Assembly: GCF_000003605.2 (NCBI RefSeq)
Contig: NW_003113973.1
Span: 7,174-37,307, forward strand
Length of the DNA: 30,134 nt
Direction: 5' to 3'
DNA from: Saccoglossus kowalevskii
Lineage: Eukaryota > Hemichordata > Enteropneusta > Harrimaniidae
The notes beneath the pieces are model-generated. The model did no database searches, was not told the DNA's origin, and worked only from the letters and a program-made list of their open reading frames with translations. Of this stretch, positions 30,001 through 30,134 are shown in pieces. Every line of letters starts with the position of its first letter. Positions within the stretch are counted from its first letter, which is position 1. Made by a program: the position numbers and the translations under genes.

Positions 30001-30134
30001 GAGTTGGCAGAACTACTTTCATGCTGGCTGGATTGAATTTGAAAGCAAGAAATTGATGATTCAGATAATAGGGTATGACCAGTCAAGACCTCTTTCAAAA
30101 TAAGAGGTACCAGTACCTTCTTTATGCTGGCAAC
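1..30134 (-). CDS. WDR90: WDR90/POC16 orthologue, partial gene model of 34 exons (spans the window, introns included)
   Basis: Minus-strand gene. Exons in coding order: 30134-30117, 29925-29859, 26525-26399, 25823-25764, 24128-23973, 23351-23298, 22365-22297, 21868-21758, 20910-20765, 20060-20003, 19434-19316, 18840-18679, 18546-18425, 17557-17441, 17085-16850, 15824-15685, 15558-15300, 15015-14848, 14515-14387, 13321-13188, 12261-12212, 11482-11342, 10817-10738, 10161-9970, 9348-9171, 8149-7946, 6881-6640, 6363-6219, 5441-5318, 4020-3843, 2830-2708, 1299-1104, 380-250, 53-1. Every junction is GT-AG and every phase matches, giving about 1,496 codons. The order of blocks (CFAP20 tail, linker, WD40 block, charged linker, WD40 block) follows human WDR90 almost residue for residue in places. 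Known for the family: a centriolar protein that binds microtubules through its N-terminal CFAP20/DUF667 domain and helps hold the centriole wall and inner scaffold together. Start codon, promoter, stop codon and polyA site are outside the window. The comparison with human is from memory, not from a search. Confidence 0.93.
250..380 (-). CDS. WDR90: WDR90 exon 33: WD40 blade
   Basis: 131 nt encoding HVILSGAKDGIIAISSPTTG, then MTIRVINDHKGAPITDLNVT. Human has TVLSGDKDGLVAVSHPCTGT and TFRVLSDHQGAPISTICVT. The donor is CAG|GTAATG, phase 0. Confidence 0.97.
1104..1299 (-). CDS. WDR90: WDR90 exon 32: WD40 blade
   Basis: 196 nt. It includes SCNCLAFSGSNDQSVACDSN, KIVAGYGDGTVRMFDLNKVE and LKMHPHHVAVTAITFSSD. 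Human has SCLCLAWS, RLAAGYGDGSLRIFSVSRT and LKMHPHPVALTTVAFSTDG. The Gly codon at the end is split (phase 1). Confidence 0.98.
2154..2588. repeat. Minisatellite, 89-bp period, about 4.9 copies
   Basis: Copies start with TTGGTCTGTTCATTATG at 2154, 2243, 2332, 2421 and 2510, exactly 89 bp apart, and are almost identical; the first copy differs slightly (TATACTGC for TATAGTGC). Each unit ends in a nested triple GACCTA repeat. It lies in the intron between exons 31 and 32. A short open frame across it is a by-product of the repetition. Confidence 0.97.
2708..2830 (-). CDS. WDR90: WDR90 exon 31: WD40 blade
   Basis: 123 nt, phase 0 at both ends, encoding VNGIIFSENEQHFASCSSDG and SLKVWTVGAMDLTLQFQVSD. 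Human has VNEVVFSPGESHCATCSEDG and SVRVWALASMELVIQFQV. Confidence 0.97.
2920..3213. repeat. Foldback element: two 80-bp inverted arms
   Basis: The left arm at 2920-3000 (TTACAGCAAG to TAAGCAG) is an imperfect reverse complement of the right arm at 3132-3213 (CTGCTTTATC to CTTGCTGTAA). The inner 21 bases (ACTTTGGTTTTGATTAAGCAG type) match at 20 of 21 positions. The spacer is about 131 bp. It lies in the intron between exons 30 and 31. A foldback MITE is the likeliest origin; no coding capacity is seen. Confidence 0.85.
3843..4020 (-). CDS. WDR90: WDR90 exon 30: WD40 blade
   Basis: 178 nt. It includes MEDEMTLDGAITCASFDDTM, DMGIAGTTAGTLWYINWIER and TCIRLVSSHMNQ. Human has MEHELVLDGAVVSASFDDSV and DMGVVGTTAGTLWFVSW, the most recognisable part of the protein. 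It ends in phase 0 at donor CAG|GTCAGC. Confidence 0.98.
4383..5256. repeat. Minisatellite, 85-bp period, about 10.3 copies
   Basis: GATGGTGTACAT recurs at 4395, 4480, 4565, 4650, 4735, 4820, 4905, 4990, 5075, 5160 and 5245, always 85 bp apart, with scattered substitutions and no indels. The unit includes CCTCATAGATTTATAAGTG. It lies in the intron between exons 29 and 30 and ends 61 bp before exon 29. Confidence 0.98.
5318..5441 (-). CDS. WDR90: WDR90 exon 29: WD40 blade
   Basis: 124 nt encoding TVCCKFGSSRLVTGSASRNL, then RLWSVYGVGEMRLDPANLYN. Human has SGSRLVSGSSTGRLRLWAVGAVSELR. It ends in phase 2. Confidence 0.95.
5675..5935 (-). other. Coding-like fragment in the intron between exons 28 and 29
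   Basis: An open minus-strand stretch reads like protein (GLRLDLVKDGVWGTNLLKWH and YDEDAHSIHIAPNMEYD). It has no match in WDR90 and is not needed for the frame. It could be a decayed transposon or retrogene piece, or chance. Not recognised. The rest of this intron (5442-6218) shows nothing else. Confidence 0.25.
6219..6363 (-). CDS. WDR90: WDR90 exon 28: WD40 blade
   Basis: 145 nt encoding VIGDVEFTCLVYGGDSVMYV, GTNTGVLSAWDTRHNTCFMH and WDADTAEI. Human has LLYCGTSSGQVCVWDTRAGRC. It ends in phase 1. Confidence 0.96.
6640..6881 (-). CDS. WDR90: WDR90 exon 27: WD40 blades
   Basis: 242 nt. It includes SIVVWNTVDYSVVANSKTAL, IHELYWDPYSSNEFASVGSR and GTVLFWLLDETQQR. Human has GVAFNPWDAGELTCVGQGTV and TFWLLQQ. 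The donor is ATG|GTGAGT and the exon ends in phase 0 after TKQM. Confidence 0.96.
7040..7259. mobile_element. MITE-like element with TACTGTA ends, copy A
   Basis: Begins TACTGTAAAAC and ends TTACAGTA, so the two ends are inverted repeats. Its body (GCATGTTATTTTATAGCTAA, AGTATATTTTCACA, GAGTCAAATTCACT) is shared in the same orientation with 20268-20457. No coding capacity. Confidence 0.6.
7337..7460. repeat. Diverged partial copy of the 8751-8971 element
   Basis: CCTTTCTACCACCAAACTTTC followed by CTTACCCACATTTTTC parallels the left end of the element at 8751. The right end is not found nearby; the CpG-rich block that follows may interrupt it. Confidence 0.5.
7445..7874. other. CpG-rich block inside a CpG-poor intron
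   Basis: CG dinucleotides are dense from about 7450 to 7790 (for example GCGTCGTAGTCGCGTC, GATCGGCCGATCGATG, GTTCGACGCGCG), unlike the rest of the window. The block is flanked by the inverted 9-mers GTTCACTGC (7453-7461) and GCAGTGAAC (7866-7874). It could be a young transposon insertion or an internal regulatory CpG island. No ORF is recognised. Confidence 0.6.
7946..8149 (-). CDS. WDR90: WDR90 exon 26: WD40 blades
   Basis: 204 nt. It includes HIEEISCLALQYDAQVLASA, SSQICLWDVQAGLCKKVLSY and VVCLAFSRDDRFLISV. Human has HSAEISTLALSHSAQVLASA and CQIRVWDVSGGLCQHL. Phase 1 at both ends. Confidence 0.98.
8419..8640 (+). repeat. Dispersed repeat family B, copy 1
   Basis: Diverged copy of 10441-10723 in the same orientation. 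Shared landmarks are GCATGA, ATGGGTCTC, AACAAAGATG, GGAGTCACC, CCCAGGTC, CAATGTTTATC and CACC(A/G)(C/T)CCTTTAA. It lies in the intron between exons 25 and 26. Probably an old SINE or MITE; no class assigned. Confidence 0.75.
8751..8971. mobile_element. MITE-like element, 14-bp terminal inverted repeats
   Basis: The 221-bp segment starts CCTTTTCACCACCA and ends with the exact reverse complement TGGTGGTGAAAAGG. It is AT-rich inside with no open frame. A target-site duplication is not clear. A one-ended relative sits at 7337. Confidence 0.7.
9171..9348 (-). CDS. WDR90: WDR90 exon 25: start of second WD40 block
   Basis: 178 nt. It includes GLRLKSVIGFNGNGRGNMVW, HPDTGLFAYTSGCIIIIEDL and HANTQRHFT. 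Human has WLRLKAVVGYSGNGRANMVW, RPDTGFFAYTCG and VVEDLHSGAQQH. It resembles exon 7 (LKRIVGFGG), in line with the two WD40 blocks being ancient copies of each other. It ends in phase 1. Confidence 0.97.
9349..9969. other. Intron between exons 24 and 25, nothing recognised
   Basis: Splice sites are clear at both ends. Short open frames on both strands look random in composition and have no splice or family support. Confidence 0.6.
9970..10161 (-). CDS. WDR90: WDR90 exon 24: Ser/Pro/Gln-rich linker
   Basis: 192 nt, phase 0 at both ends, 64 residues from IEPEPNQPIETLGSSSRVKQ to HFRQRETQSQMAQ. Basic and Ser/Pro-rich, equivalent in place to the unconserved Pro/Gly-rich inter-propeller linker of human WDR90. 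Acceptor ATATCCAG|ATT, donor CAG|GTAAAC. Confidence 0.88.
10441..10723 (+). repeat. Dispersed repeat family B, copy 2, abutting exon 23
   Basis: Same family as 8419-8640, with a 50-60 bp extra segment near 10500-10550. Its right edge (CACCGTCCTTTAA) is about 14 bp from the donor of exon 23, so the first bases of that intron lead directly into the repeat. Confidence 0.75.
10738..10817 (-). CDS. WDR90: WDR90 exon 23: acidic linker
   Basis: 80 nt, 26 residues plus a split Asp codon: DLQDEVLIGPELDERSDDEV then STNASD. Strongly acidic and probably disordered. Acceptor TTTTAATAG|ATG, donor GAT|GTAAGT. It lies 29 bases from the run of Ns and immediately beside a diverged dispersed repeat. Confidence 0.87.
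10847..10945. other. Assembly gap (99 Ns)
   Basis: A run of 99 undefined bases lies in the intron between exons 22 and 23. The phase of those exons joins without help, so no missing exon is required, but a frame-neutral one could be hidden. The rest of the intron (10946-11341) shows nothing recognised. Confidence 0.99.
11342..11482 (-). CDS. WDR90: WDR90 exon 22: basic/proline linker
   Basis: 141 nt encoding DKPTVFKSPKRRSLEMNAWI and then PRQGVPRPASPVLITDMSDM. Phase 1 at both ends, so it could be a frame-neutral cassette. The segment KSPKRRS looks like a basic, phosphorylatable or nuclear-type motif (inference only). Confidence 0.88.
11776..11960 (+). repeat. Dispersed repeat family C, copy 1
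   Basis: Matches 14167-14330 in the same orientation. Shared landmarks are CAACAAACAATC, TGATTG(G/A)TCTGACTG, TAGGT(G/A)TTA and ACAAT(C/T)TTG. It lies in the intron between exons 21 and 22; the remainder of that intron holds nothing else recognised. Confidence 0.7.
12212..12261 (-). CDS. WDR90: WDR90 exon 21: very short linker exon
   Basis: 50 nt (GRSPQKSYINTRTNAE plus split codons), acceptor ATTTCAG|AGG and donor GAAG|GTAAGT. Phase 2 in and phase 1 out, so skipping it would shift the frame. Its sequence is not conserved; the call rests on strong splice sites and on the phase fit with both neighbours. Confidence 0.8.
12888..13064 (+). mobile_element. MITE-like element with TACTGTAAAAT ends, copy B
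   Basis: 177 bp. Starts TACTGTAAAAT and ends ATTTTATAGTA, an 11-bp terminal inverted repeat with one mismatch. The body (AGTGAAAATAAAATCCAGTG, GAAAATTAATTCCAGCTAAA) is present in reverse orientation at 22981-23173. It lies in the intron between exons 20 and 21. Confidence 0.75.
13188..13321 (-). CDS. WDR90: WDR90 exon 20: last blade of first WD40 block
   Basis: 134 nt encoding VFIGHSENLKKLCFTPDSLA, then LISVGEAVFLWDFYGTGRDE. Human has VYIGHSEPVQAVAFSPD and SAGDAVFLWDVL. It ends in phase 2 at donor GGA|GTAAGT and opens the linker that separates the two WD40 blocks. Confidence 0.97.
13420..13850 (-). repeat. Possible old SINE-like or transposon remnant
   Basis: The minus strand has GCCCAGTGGTTAAGAGG near 13480-13505 and GGGTTTAACTCCC near 13805-13820. 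These loosely resemble tRNA A- and B-box sequences of tRNA-derived SINEs. An open frame runs through part of it. No full tRNA-like head or A-rich tail was found, so this stays tentative. Confidence 0.25.
13918..14165. mobile_element. MITE-like element with TACTGT...ACAGTA ends, carrying an ATAC microsatellite
   Basis: Begins TACTGTGAAACCATTTATT and ends ATTAATACATCTACAGTA; the ends are imperfect inverted repeats. Related in ends and style to the elements at 12888, 20543 and 22981. Confidence 0.55.
14039..14080. repeat. (ATAC)n microsatellite
   Basis: About 10.5 perfect tandem copies of ATAC in the intron between exons 19 and 20. Confidence 0.98.
14167..14330 (+). repeat. Dispersed repeat family C, copy 2
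   Basis: Diverged copy of 11776-11960 (CAACAAACAATC, TTGATTGATCTGACTG, TAGGTATTAG, ACAATTTTG). It starts directly after the TACTGT element and ends about 57 bp from exon 19. Confidence 0.7.
14387..14515 (-). CDS. WDR90: WDR90 exon 19: WD40 blade
   Basis: 129 nt, phase 0 at both ends. It includes TSLDVSPDGRHLSTAGDKVV and KVWDYHMRLDLNFQ. The KVWDY motif is shared with human IKVWDYATQ. Confidence 0.96.
14516..14847. other. Intron between exons 18 and 19
   Basis: AT-rich. The part from 14635 to 14745 (TACTGTACATCA, GTCAGTGAAAATAAG, TTTTGTAGCAGTGA) resembles a decayed TACTGT-type element such as the one at 20543. Nothing else is seen. Confidence 0.45.
14848..15015 (-). CDS. WDR90: WDR90 exon 18: WD40 blade
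   Basis: 168 nt, phase 0 at both ends, encoding VVRVDITCINSGIERTTLDT, then AVKVCYAPHKTRHLLVVTSS and RLLKLDSRTGRLLSE. Human has LLRVDIGTLDLASSRLDSA, HLLVSTSSNRVVVLDAVSGR. Confidence 0.95.
15300..15558 (-). CDS. WDR90: WDR90 exon 17: two WD40 blades
   Basis: 259 nt, the longest exon seen. It contains RGKVTGLVYSPNGNYLYSCG, GSIALYDVESG, DAITVSGDGQHLAFVGPTEF and VDARSLDE. The human matches are RGAVTGLTATPDGRLLFS and LAVSRDGRLLAFVGPS ... SLDELL. Acceptor ATTTCAG|GCA, donor GAG|GTAGGC. Confidence 0.97.
15685..15824 (-). CDS. WDR90: WDR90 exon 16: WD40 blade
   Basis: 140 nt encoding LYDFNAPKECPCAIIYHPSS and then QVFACGFDSGCVRAFNVSTT. Human has LYDFTSSEEAPCAVTFHPT and FFCGFSSGAVRSF. It ends in phase 2. 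Confidence 0.97.
16315..16541. mobile_element. Harbinger-like MITE with TTA target duplication
   Basis: The 227-bp segment starts GGCTGAGAAAACACAAATAT then CTCTGTTTCTCG. It ends with the near reverse complement (CGAGAAACAGAGAA ... TCCTGGCC), giving imperfect terminal inverted repeats of about 31 bp. TTA lies directly outside both ends. GGC-type termini with a 3-bp TWA duplication are the hallmark of PIF/Harbinger elements (established knowledge). A 21-base A run (16466-16486) lies inside. No transposase is encoded. Confidence 0.6.
16850..17085 (-). CDS. WDR90: WDR90 exon 15: two WD40 blades
   Basis: 236 nt. It starts EHEGPVSAVDITVDGLQILA and later contains RSHTDTVLSVTVDPLRRHIA and NDHTIRVWDLDTLQQ. 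Human has EHEGPVSSVCVSPDGLRVL and QDRTVRIWDLATLQQL. It contains a canonical SH...D...VWD WD40 repeat. It ends in phase 0 at donor CAG|GTAAGT. Confidence 0.98.
17086..17440. other. Intron between exons 14 and 15, nothing recognised
   Basis: Only short AT-rich direct repeats (ATATGCTAAA near 17310-17355) are visible. Confidence 0.6.
17441..17557 (-). CDS. WDR90: WDR90 exon 14: WD40 blade
   Basis: 117 nt. It includes CVTGSDDGYLRLWPLDFSSV and FLEA. Human has CAVGSEDGFLRLWPLDFSSV, one of the best conserved stretches in the window. Acceptor CTATAG|GAG, donor CTG|GTTAGT. Confidence 0.98.
17558..18424. other. Intron between exons 13 and 14, nothing recognised
   Basis: AT-rich. Two plus-strand open frames (17934-18170 and 18160-18507) have unconvincing composition, and the second runs over exon 13 on the opposite strand, so neither is called as a gene. 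Confidence 0.55.
18425..18546 (-). CDS. WDR90: WDR90 exon 13: WD40 blade
   Basis: 122 nt encoding YACTKSGHIFEIDYARVSII and RVRRLLPVDKNRKEKGTFHT. It matches human VCSRSGHILEIDCQRM and the RRLLP motif, followed by a variable basic loop. The donor ACAG|GTATGA leaves phase 1. Confidence 0.96.
18679..18840 (-). CDS. WDR90: WDR90 exon 12: WD40 blade
   Basis: 162 nt encoding MVSCGRDNVRLWRVRNGSLR, then SAPINLGEYHTADFNDVCFD and a species-variable tail (QPTQDPADRI). It matches human MASCGQGSVRLWRLRGGVLR and the following PVDLGEHH. Acceptor CTCAATAG|GAT, donor AT|GTAAGT. Confidence 0.97.
19165..19230. repeat. Dispersed repeat family D, copy 1
   Basis: GTTCCAAATACCTTGATTTC ... AACATTAGAGAATGGAAC matches 22625-22705 in reverse orientation (GTTCCATTCTCTAATGTCAT ... 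ACTATGGTATTTTGGAAC). The segment itself begins and ends with GTTCCA/TGGAAC, a short inverted terminus. Confidence 0.65.
19316..19434 (-). CDS. WDR90: WDR90 exon 11: WD40 blade
   Basis: 119 nt, beginning LVVVWNTSRVNRSGEVTVMA and then KAHTDVDIVRMKIANFDDTR. Human has MVVAWGTGQVG ... LAKAHTDFDV ... FFDETR. It ends in phase 2 inside the final Arg codon. Confidence 0.96.
19814..19827. repeat. Poly-C run (14 C)
   Basis: Homopolymer of 14 C followed by A-rich sequence in the intron between exons 10 and 11. It can form G-rich secondary structure on the transcribed RNA, which reads G here. The length may be inaccurate because of sequencing slippage. Confidence 0.9.
20003..20060 (-). CDS. WDR90: WDR90 exon 10: WD40 blade
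   Basis: 58 nt encoding SFSHTGGVLCGVGKDGHGKN. The human equivalent is LSFSDSGALLCGVGKDHHGR. The donor is AAT|GTAAGT. Confidence 0.95.
20268..20457. mobile_element. Repeat copy of the 7040-7259 element
   Basis: AGCATGTTATTTTAGCTAAT, AAGTATATTCTCACA, TTAGCTAAATTA, GAGTCAAATTCACTA and TACAGTATTTA follow the same order as at 7040-7259, in the same orientation but clearly diverged. Confidence 0.7.
20543..20718. mobile_element. MITE-like element with TACTGT...ACAGTA ends
   Basis: 176 bp. Begins TACTGTAAACTGCTTTAAT and ends ATTAAACGGATCACAGTA, imperfect inverted ends of about 18 bp. It is within one base of the length of the 12888 element. The body has GTAGCAGTGAAAATTTC, also echoed at 14690. Confidence 0.6.
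20765..20910 (-). CDS. WDR90: WDR90 exon 9: WD40 blade
   Basis: 146 nt. It begins VSALTFNGSTTLLASAQTGR and continues with VVRVWKFNTGECLAMFKTH. It matches the human VSALALDGSSSLLASAQ ... MRLWDFQTGRCL blade. The VRVWKF strand is the usual WD position, with Lys in place of Asp. It ends in phase 2. Confidence 0.96.
20976..21680. repeat. Minisatellite, about 126-bp period, about 5.6 copies
   Basis: ATGCCTGATGAAGA starts at 20976, 21102, 21228, 21351, 21459 and 21585, giving periods of 126, 126, 123, 108 and 126. The unit includes GTGAATCAGGTTTCAACCAT and TTTTAGGCCTCGTAGGCAGA. Copies are stopped in all long frames, so the array is not coding. It lies in the intron between exons 8 and 9. Confidence 0.96.
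21758..21868 (-). CDS. WDR90: WDR90 exon 8: first WD40 block
   Basis: 111 nt encoding ALWSKNGTTIVYPCHGVIVA and then MDAFNGHQRFFIGHTDK. Human WDR90 has ALWTPDGAAVVYPCHAVIV and QRFFLGHTDK at the same place. The GHTDK turn is the His-Asp part of a WD40 blade. Phase 0 at both ends. Confidence 0.97.
21869..22296. other. Intron between exons 7 and 8, nothing recognised
   Basis: Ordinary AT-rich intron sequence with homopolymer tracts only. Confidence 0.6.
22297..22365 (-). CDS. WDR90: WDR90 exon 7: start of first WD40 block
   Basis: 69 nt encoding TLKPDPILSLKRIVGFGGST and YRE. This matches the human segment LPDPVLRLKGVIGFGG, the first strand of the first propeller. Phase 0 at both ends. Acceptor TTTTCAG|ACT, donor GAG|GTGAGT. 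Confidence 0.95.
22605..22615. repeat. Poly-C run (11 C)
   Basis: Eleven C residues just before the family D repeat at 22625. Confidence 0.9.
22625..22705. repeat. Dispersed repeat family D, copy 2 (inverted)
   Basis: Reverse-oriented relative of 19165-19230; see that entry for the matching segments. Confidence 0.65.
22981..23173 (-). mobile_element. MITE-like element, inverted copy of 12888-13064
   Basis: Read on the minus strand it runs TACTGTAAAATACTTTTTAC ... AGTGAAAATAAAATCCAGTG ... GAAAATTAATTCCAGCTAAA, the same order as copy B. Its inner end (near 22981) has decayed. Confidence 0.75.
23298..23351 (-). CDS. WDR90: WDR90 exon 6: short basic linker
   Basis: 54 nt, phase 0 at both ends, encoding VTTTKLSGPSMRRERDYK. 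The acceptor is ATTACAG|GTC and the donor AAG|GTCAGT. Like exon 4, it could act as a cassette exon. Confidence 0.8.
23472..23663 (-). other. Coding-like fragment in the intron between exons 5 and 6
   Basis: The minus strand reads MLDDARWYAWRNRLVHLFGA then VQFHVVHQRITSCRYFDEVI and LNDLSKEKDIHVV, 63 codons with protein-like composition and locally raised CG content. It has no counterpart in WDR90 and is not needed for the frame (exons 5 and 6 join in phase 0). Other frames, including one on the plus strand, are also open here, so direction is uncertain. Not recognised; possibly a fragment of a transposon or retrocopy. Confidence 0.3.
23973..24128 (-). CDS. WDR90: WDR90 exon 5: acidic linker
   Basis: 156 nt, phase 0 at both ends. 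It encodes 52 residues beginning PHSRVKVVNELPEVG and ending HRHDDQTGL, rich in Glu/Asp. The acceptor is ATCAACAG|CCA and the donor CTG|GTAAGA. It occupies the poorly conserved segment between the CFAP20 module and the first propeller. Confidence 0.87.
24615..24900 (+). repeat. Dispersed repeat family E, copy 1
   Basis: Shares an ordered series of segments with 28880-29140: TTCACT(A/G)CA, T(A/G)(A/T)TGCTTGAAA, GTCAAAAT, GAGATA(C/T)CNTTACTTCATCAA, TCAAATGT(A/G)TATA and TTTGTTGAAT(C/T)CCA. Around 24435-24475 a second short stretch (GTGCTTTTAATAGAGCTAAT) matches 630-655. The rest of this intron (24129-25763) is not recognised. Confidence 0.65.
25564..25576. repeat. Poly-G run (13 G)
   Basis: Thirteen G residues on the plus strand in the intron between exons 4 and 5, the same kind of homopolymer as the C runs at 19814 and 22605. 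Confidence 0.9.
25764..25823 (-). CDS. WDR90: WDR90 exon 4: linker
   Basis: 60 nt and phase 0 at both ends, so it could be skipped without changing frame. It encodes VSRAVSDRVSLINKLTSPKK. Acceptor TTCTCAG|GTT and donor AAG|GTAGGA are both good. There is no family landmark here; support comes from splice sites, phase and position. Confidence 0.8.
26087..26346 (+). repeat. Degenerate two-copy tandem duplication, about 142-bp period
   Basis: TAATATGAGACATA starts at 26087 and 26229. Each copy ends with a TA-rich stretch containing AAATATTAAGTTATGCT and then CGT(A/G)CTTT. The middle parts have diverged strongly. It lies in the intron between exons 3 and 4. Confidence 0.7.
26399..26525 (-). CDS. 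WDR90: WDR90 exon 3: CFAP20 domain to linker
   Basis: 127 nt, acceptor TTTCTAG|ATTCCC, donor ACAT|GTAAGT. It begins FPSDATKVPFDSIQ, the end of the conserved N-terminal module, and then turns into a Ser/Pro/Met-rich linker (SITRSPIG, APQRMSPKQVH). It ends in phase 0. A second possible donor (CAA|GTACAT) lies six bases earlier but is weaker. Confidence 0.9.
26830..27785. repeat. Minisatellite, 28-bp period, about 34 units with higher-order structure
   Basis: The unit is close to AGCCAGCCACATGTCTACCT followed by GTCATTTT. A variant block ACCAGGCACTCCAC(A/G)(A/T)TTTAGA recurs at 27031, 27249, 27438, 27599 and 27732. The array lies in the 3.3-kb intron between exons 2 and 3, starting about 300 bp downstream of exon 3 on the plus strand. 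Stops fall in every unit, so it is not coding. Confidence 0.97.
27900..28879. other. Part of the long intron between exons 2 and 3, nothing recognised
   Basis: AT-rich sequence with a short GCAAG repeat (28379-28394) and ACCGGTA-type palindromes near 28216 and 28680. No exon with a fitting phase is needed or seen. Confidence 0.55.
28880..29140 (+). repeat. Dispersed repeat family E, copy 2
   Basis: Diverged copy of 24615-24900, same orientation. Short open frames overlap it (28766-28978, 29054-29239) but are not supported as genes. The stretch from 29141 to 29858 is AT-rich intron with nothing recognised. Confidence 0.65.
29859..29925 (-). CDS. WDR90: WDR90 exon 2: end of the CFAP20/DUF667 domain
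   Basis: 67 nt between acceptor TTTTAG|GACTACC and donor CTAA|GTAAAT. The frame reads LPVCERNDSQLYPYPTYMEH followed by A and a split Lys codon. It aligns without gaps to the human stretch that starts LPVTPMPREMAFPVP (shared LPV, aromatic-P-x-P). The phase-2 end joins exactly to the next exon to give K-FPSDATKVP, matching human RFPSESLKVP. The other two frames hit stops or break this joint. This is the tail of the microtubule-binding module. Confidence 0.8.
30117..30134 (-). CDS. WDR90: WDR90 exon 1 of window (edge fragment, CFAP20 domain), tentative
   Basis: Only 18 nt are visible. The minus strand reads CQHKE plus one extra base, then a plausible donor AAG|GTACTG. The leftover G completes a Gly codon with the next exon and gives ...HKEG-LPV, at the place where human WDR90 has ...QWAK-LPV. 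The intron would be 191 bp. The fragment is too short to be certain; the true exon could lie outside the window. Confidence 0.45.

Noticed and set aside
1-30134. A previously undescribed multi-gene system
   Set aside because: All supported coding sequence belongs to one known gene; the remaining structure is intronic repeats and mobile-element remnants.

Overview
The window is eukaryotic genomic DNA, AT-rich and CpG-poor, from an intron-rich animal. Short conserved exons sit in introns of about 0.1 to 3.3 kb, and there are minisatellites, MITE-like repeats, poly-C/G runs and an assembly gap of Ns at 10847-10945. The protein is a clear animal-type WDR90. Recurrent TACATGTA-like and ACCGGTA-like words suggest a marine invertebrate (mollusc, hemichordate or similar), but that is an inference from sequence style only.

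Everything that looks like real coding sequence belongs to one gene on the minus strand, the orthologue of WD repeat-containing protein 90 (WDR90, the animal counterpart of Chlamydomonas POC16). I trace 34 exons, from a CFAP20/DUF667-domain end at the right edge (30134) to a C-terminal WD40 exon cut by the left edge (1-53). All 34 join in a continuous frame with GT-AG introns and total about 4,489 coding nt (about 1,496 codons). The human protein is about 1,750 residues, so roughly the first 190 residues (most of the CFAP20 domain) and the last 120 or so lie outside the window.

Layout along the protein (right to left): CFAP20 domain tail (30.1-29.9 kb); a low-complexity linker (26.5-23.3 kb); the first long WD40 block (22.4-13.2 kb); a charged, disordered linker (12.3-10.0 kb); and the second WD40 block (9.3 kb to position 1). 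WDR90 is known as a microtubule-binding centriole wall and inner-scaffold protein; the CFAP20 module contacts microtubules and the propellers act as scaffolds.

The rest is intron. Four introns carry separate minisatellites with periods of 89, 85, about 126 and 28 bp, the last with an ordered higher-order pattern. Other introns hold foldback and terminal-inverted-repeat elements, including a Harbinger-like MITE with a TTA target duplication, plus several pairs of diverged dispersed repeats. I see no tRNA, rRNA, CRISPR array, operon, promoter or complete second gene, and no evidence for a previously undescribed multi-gene system.
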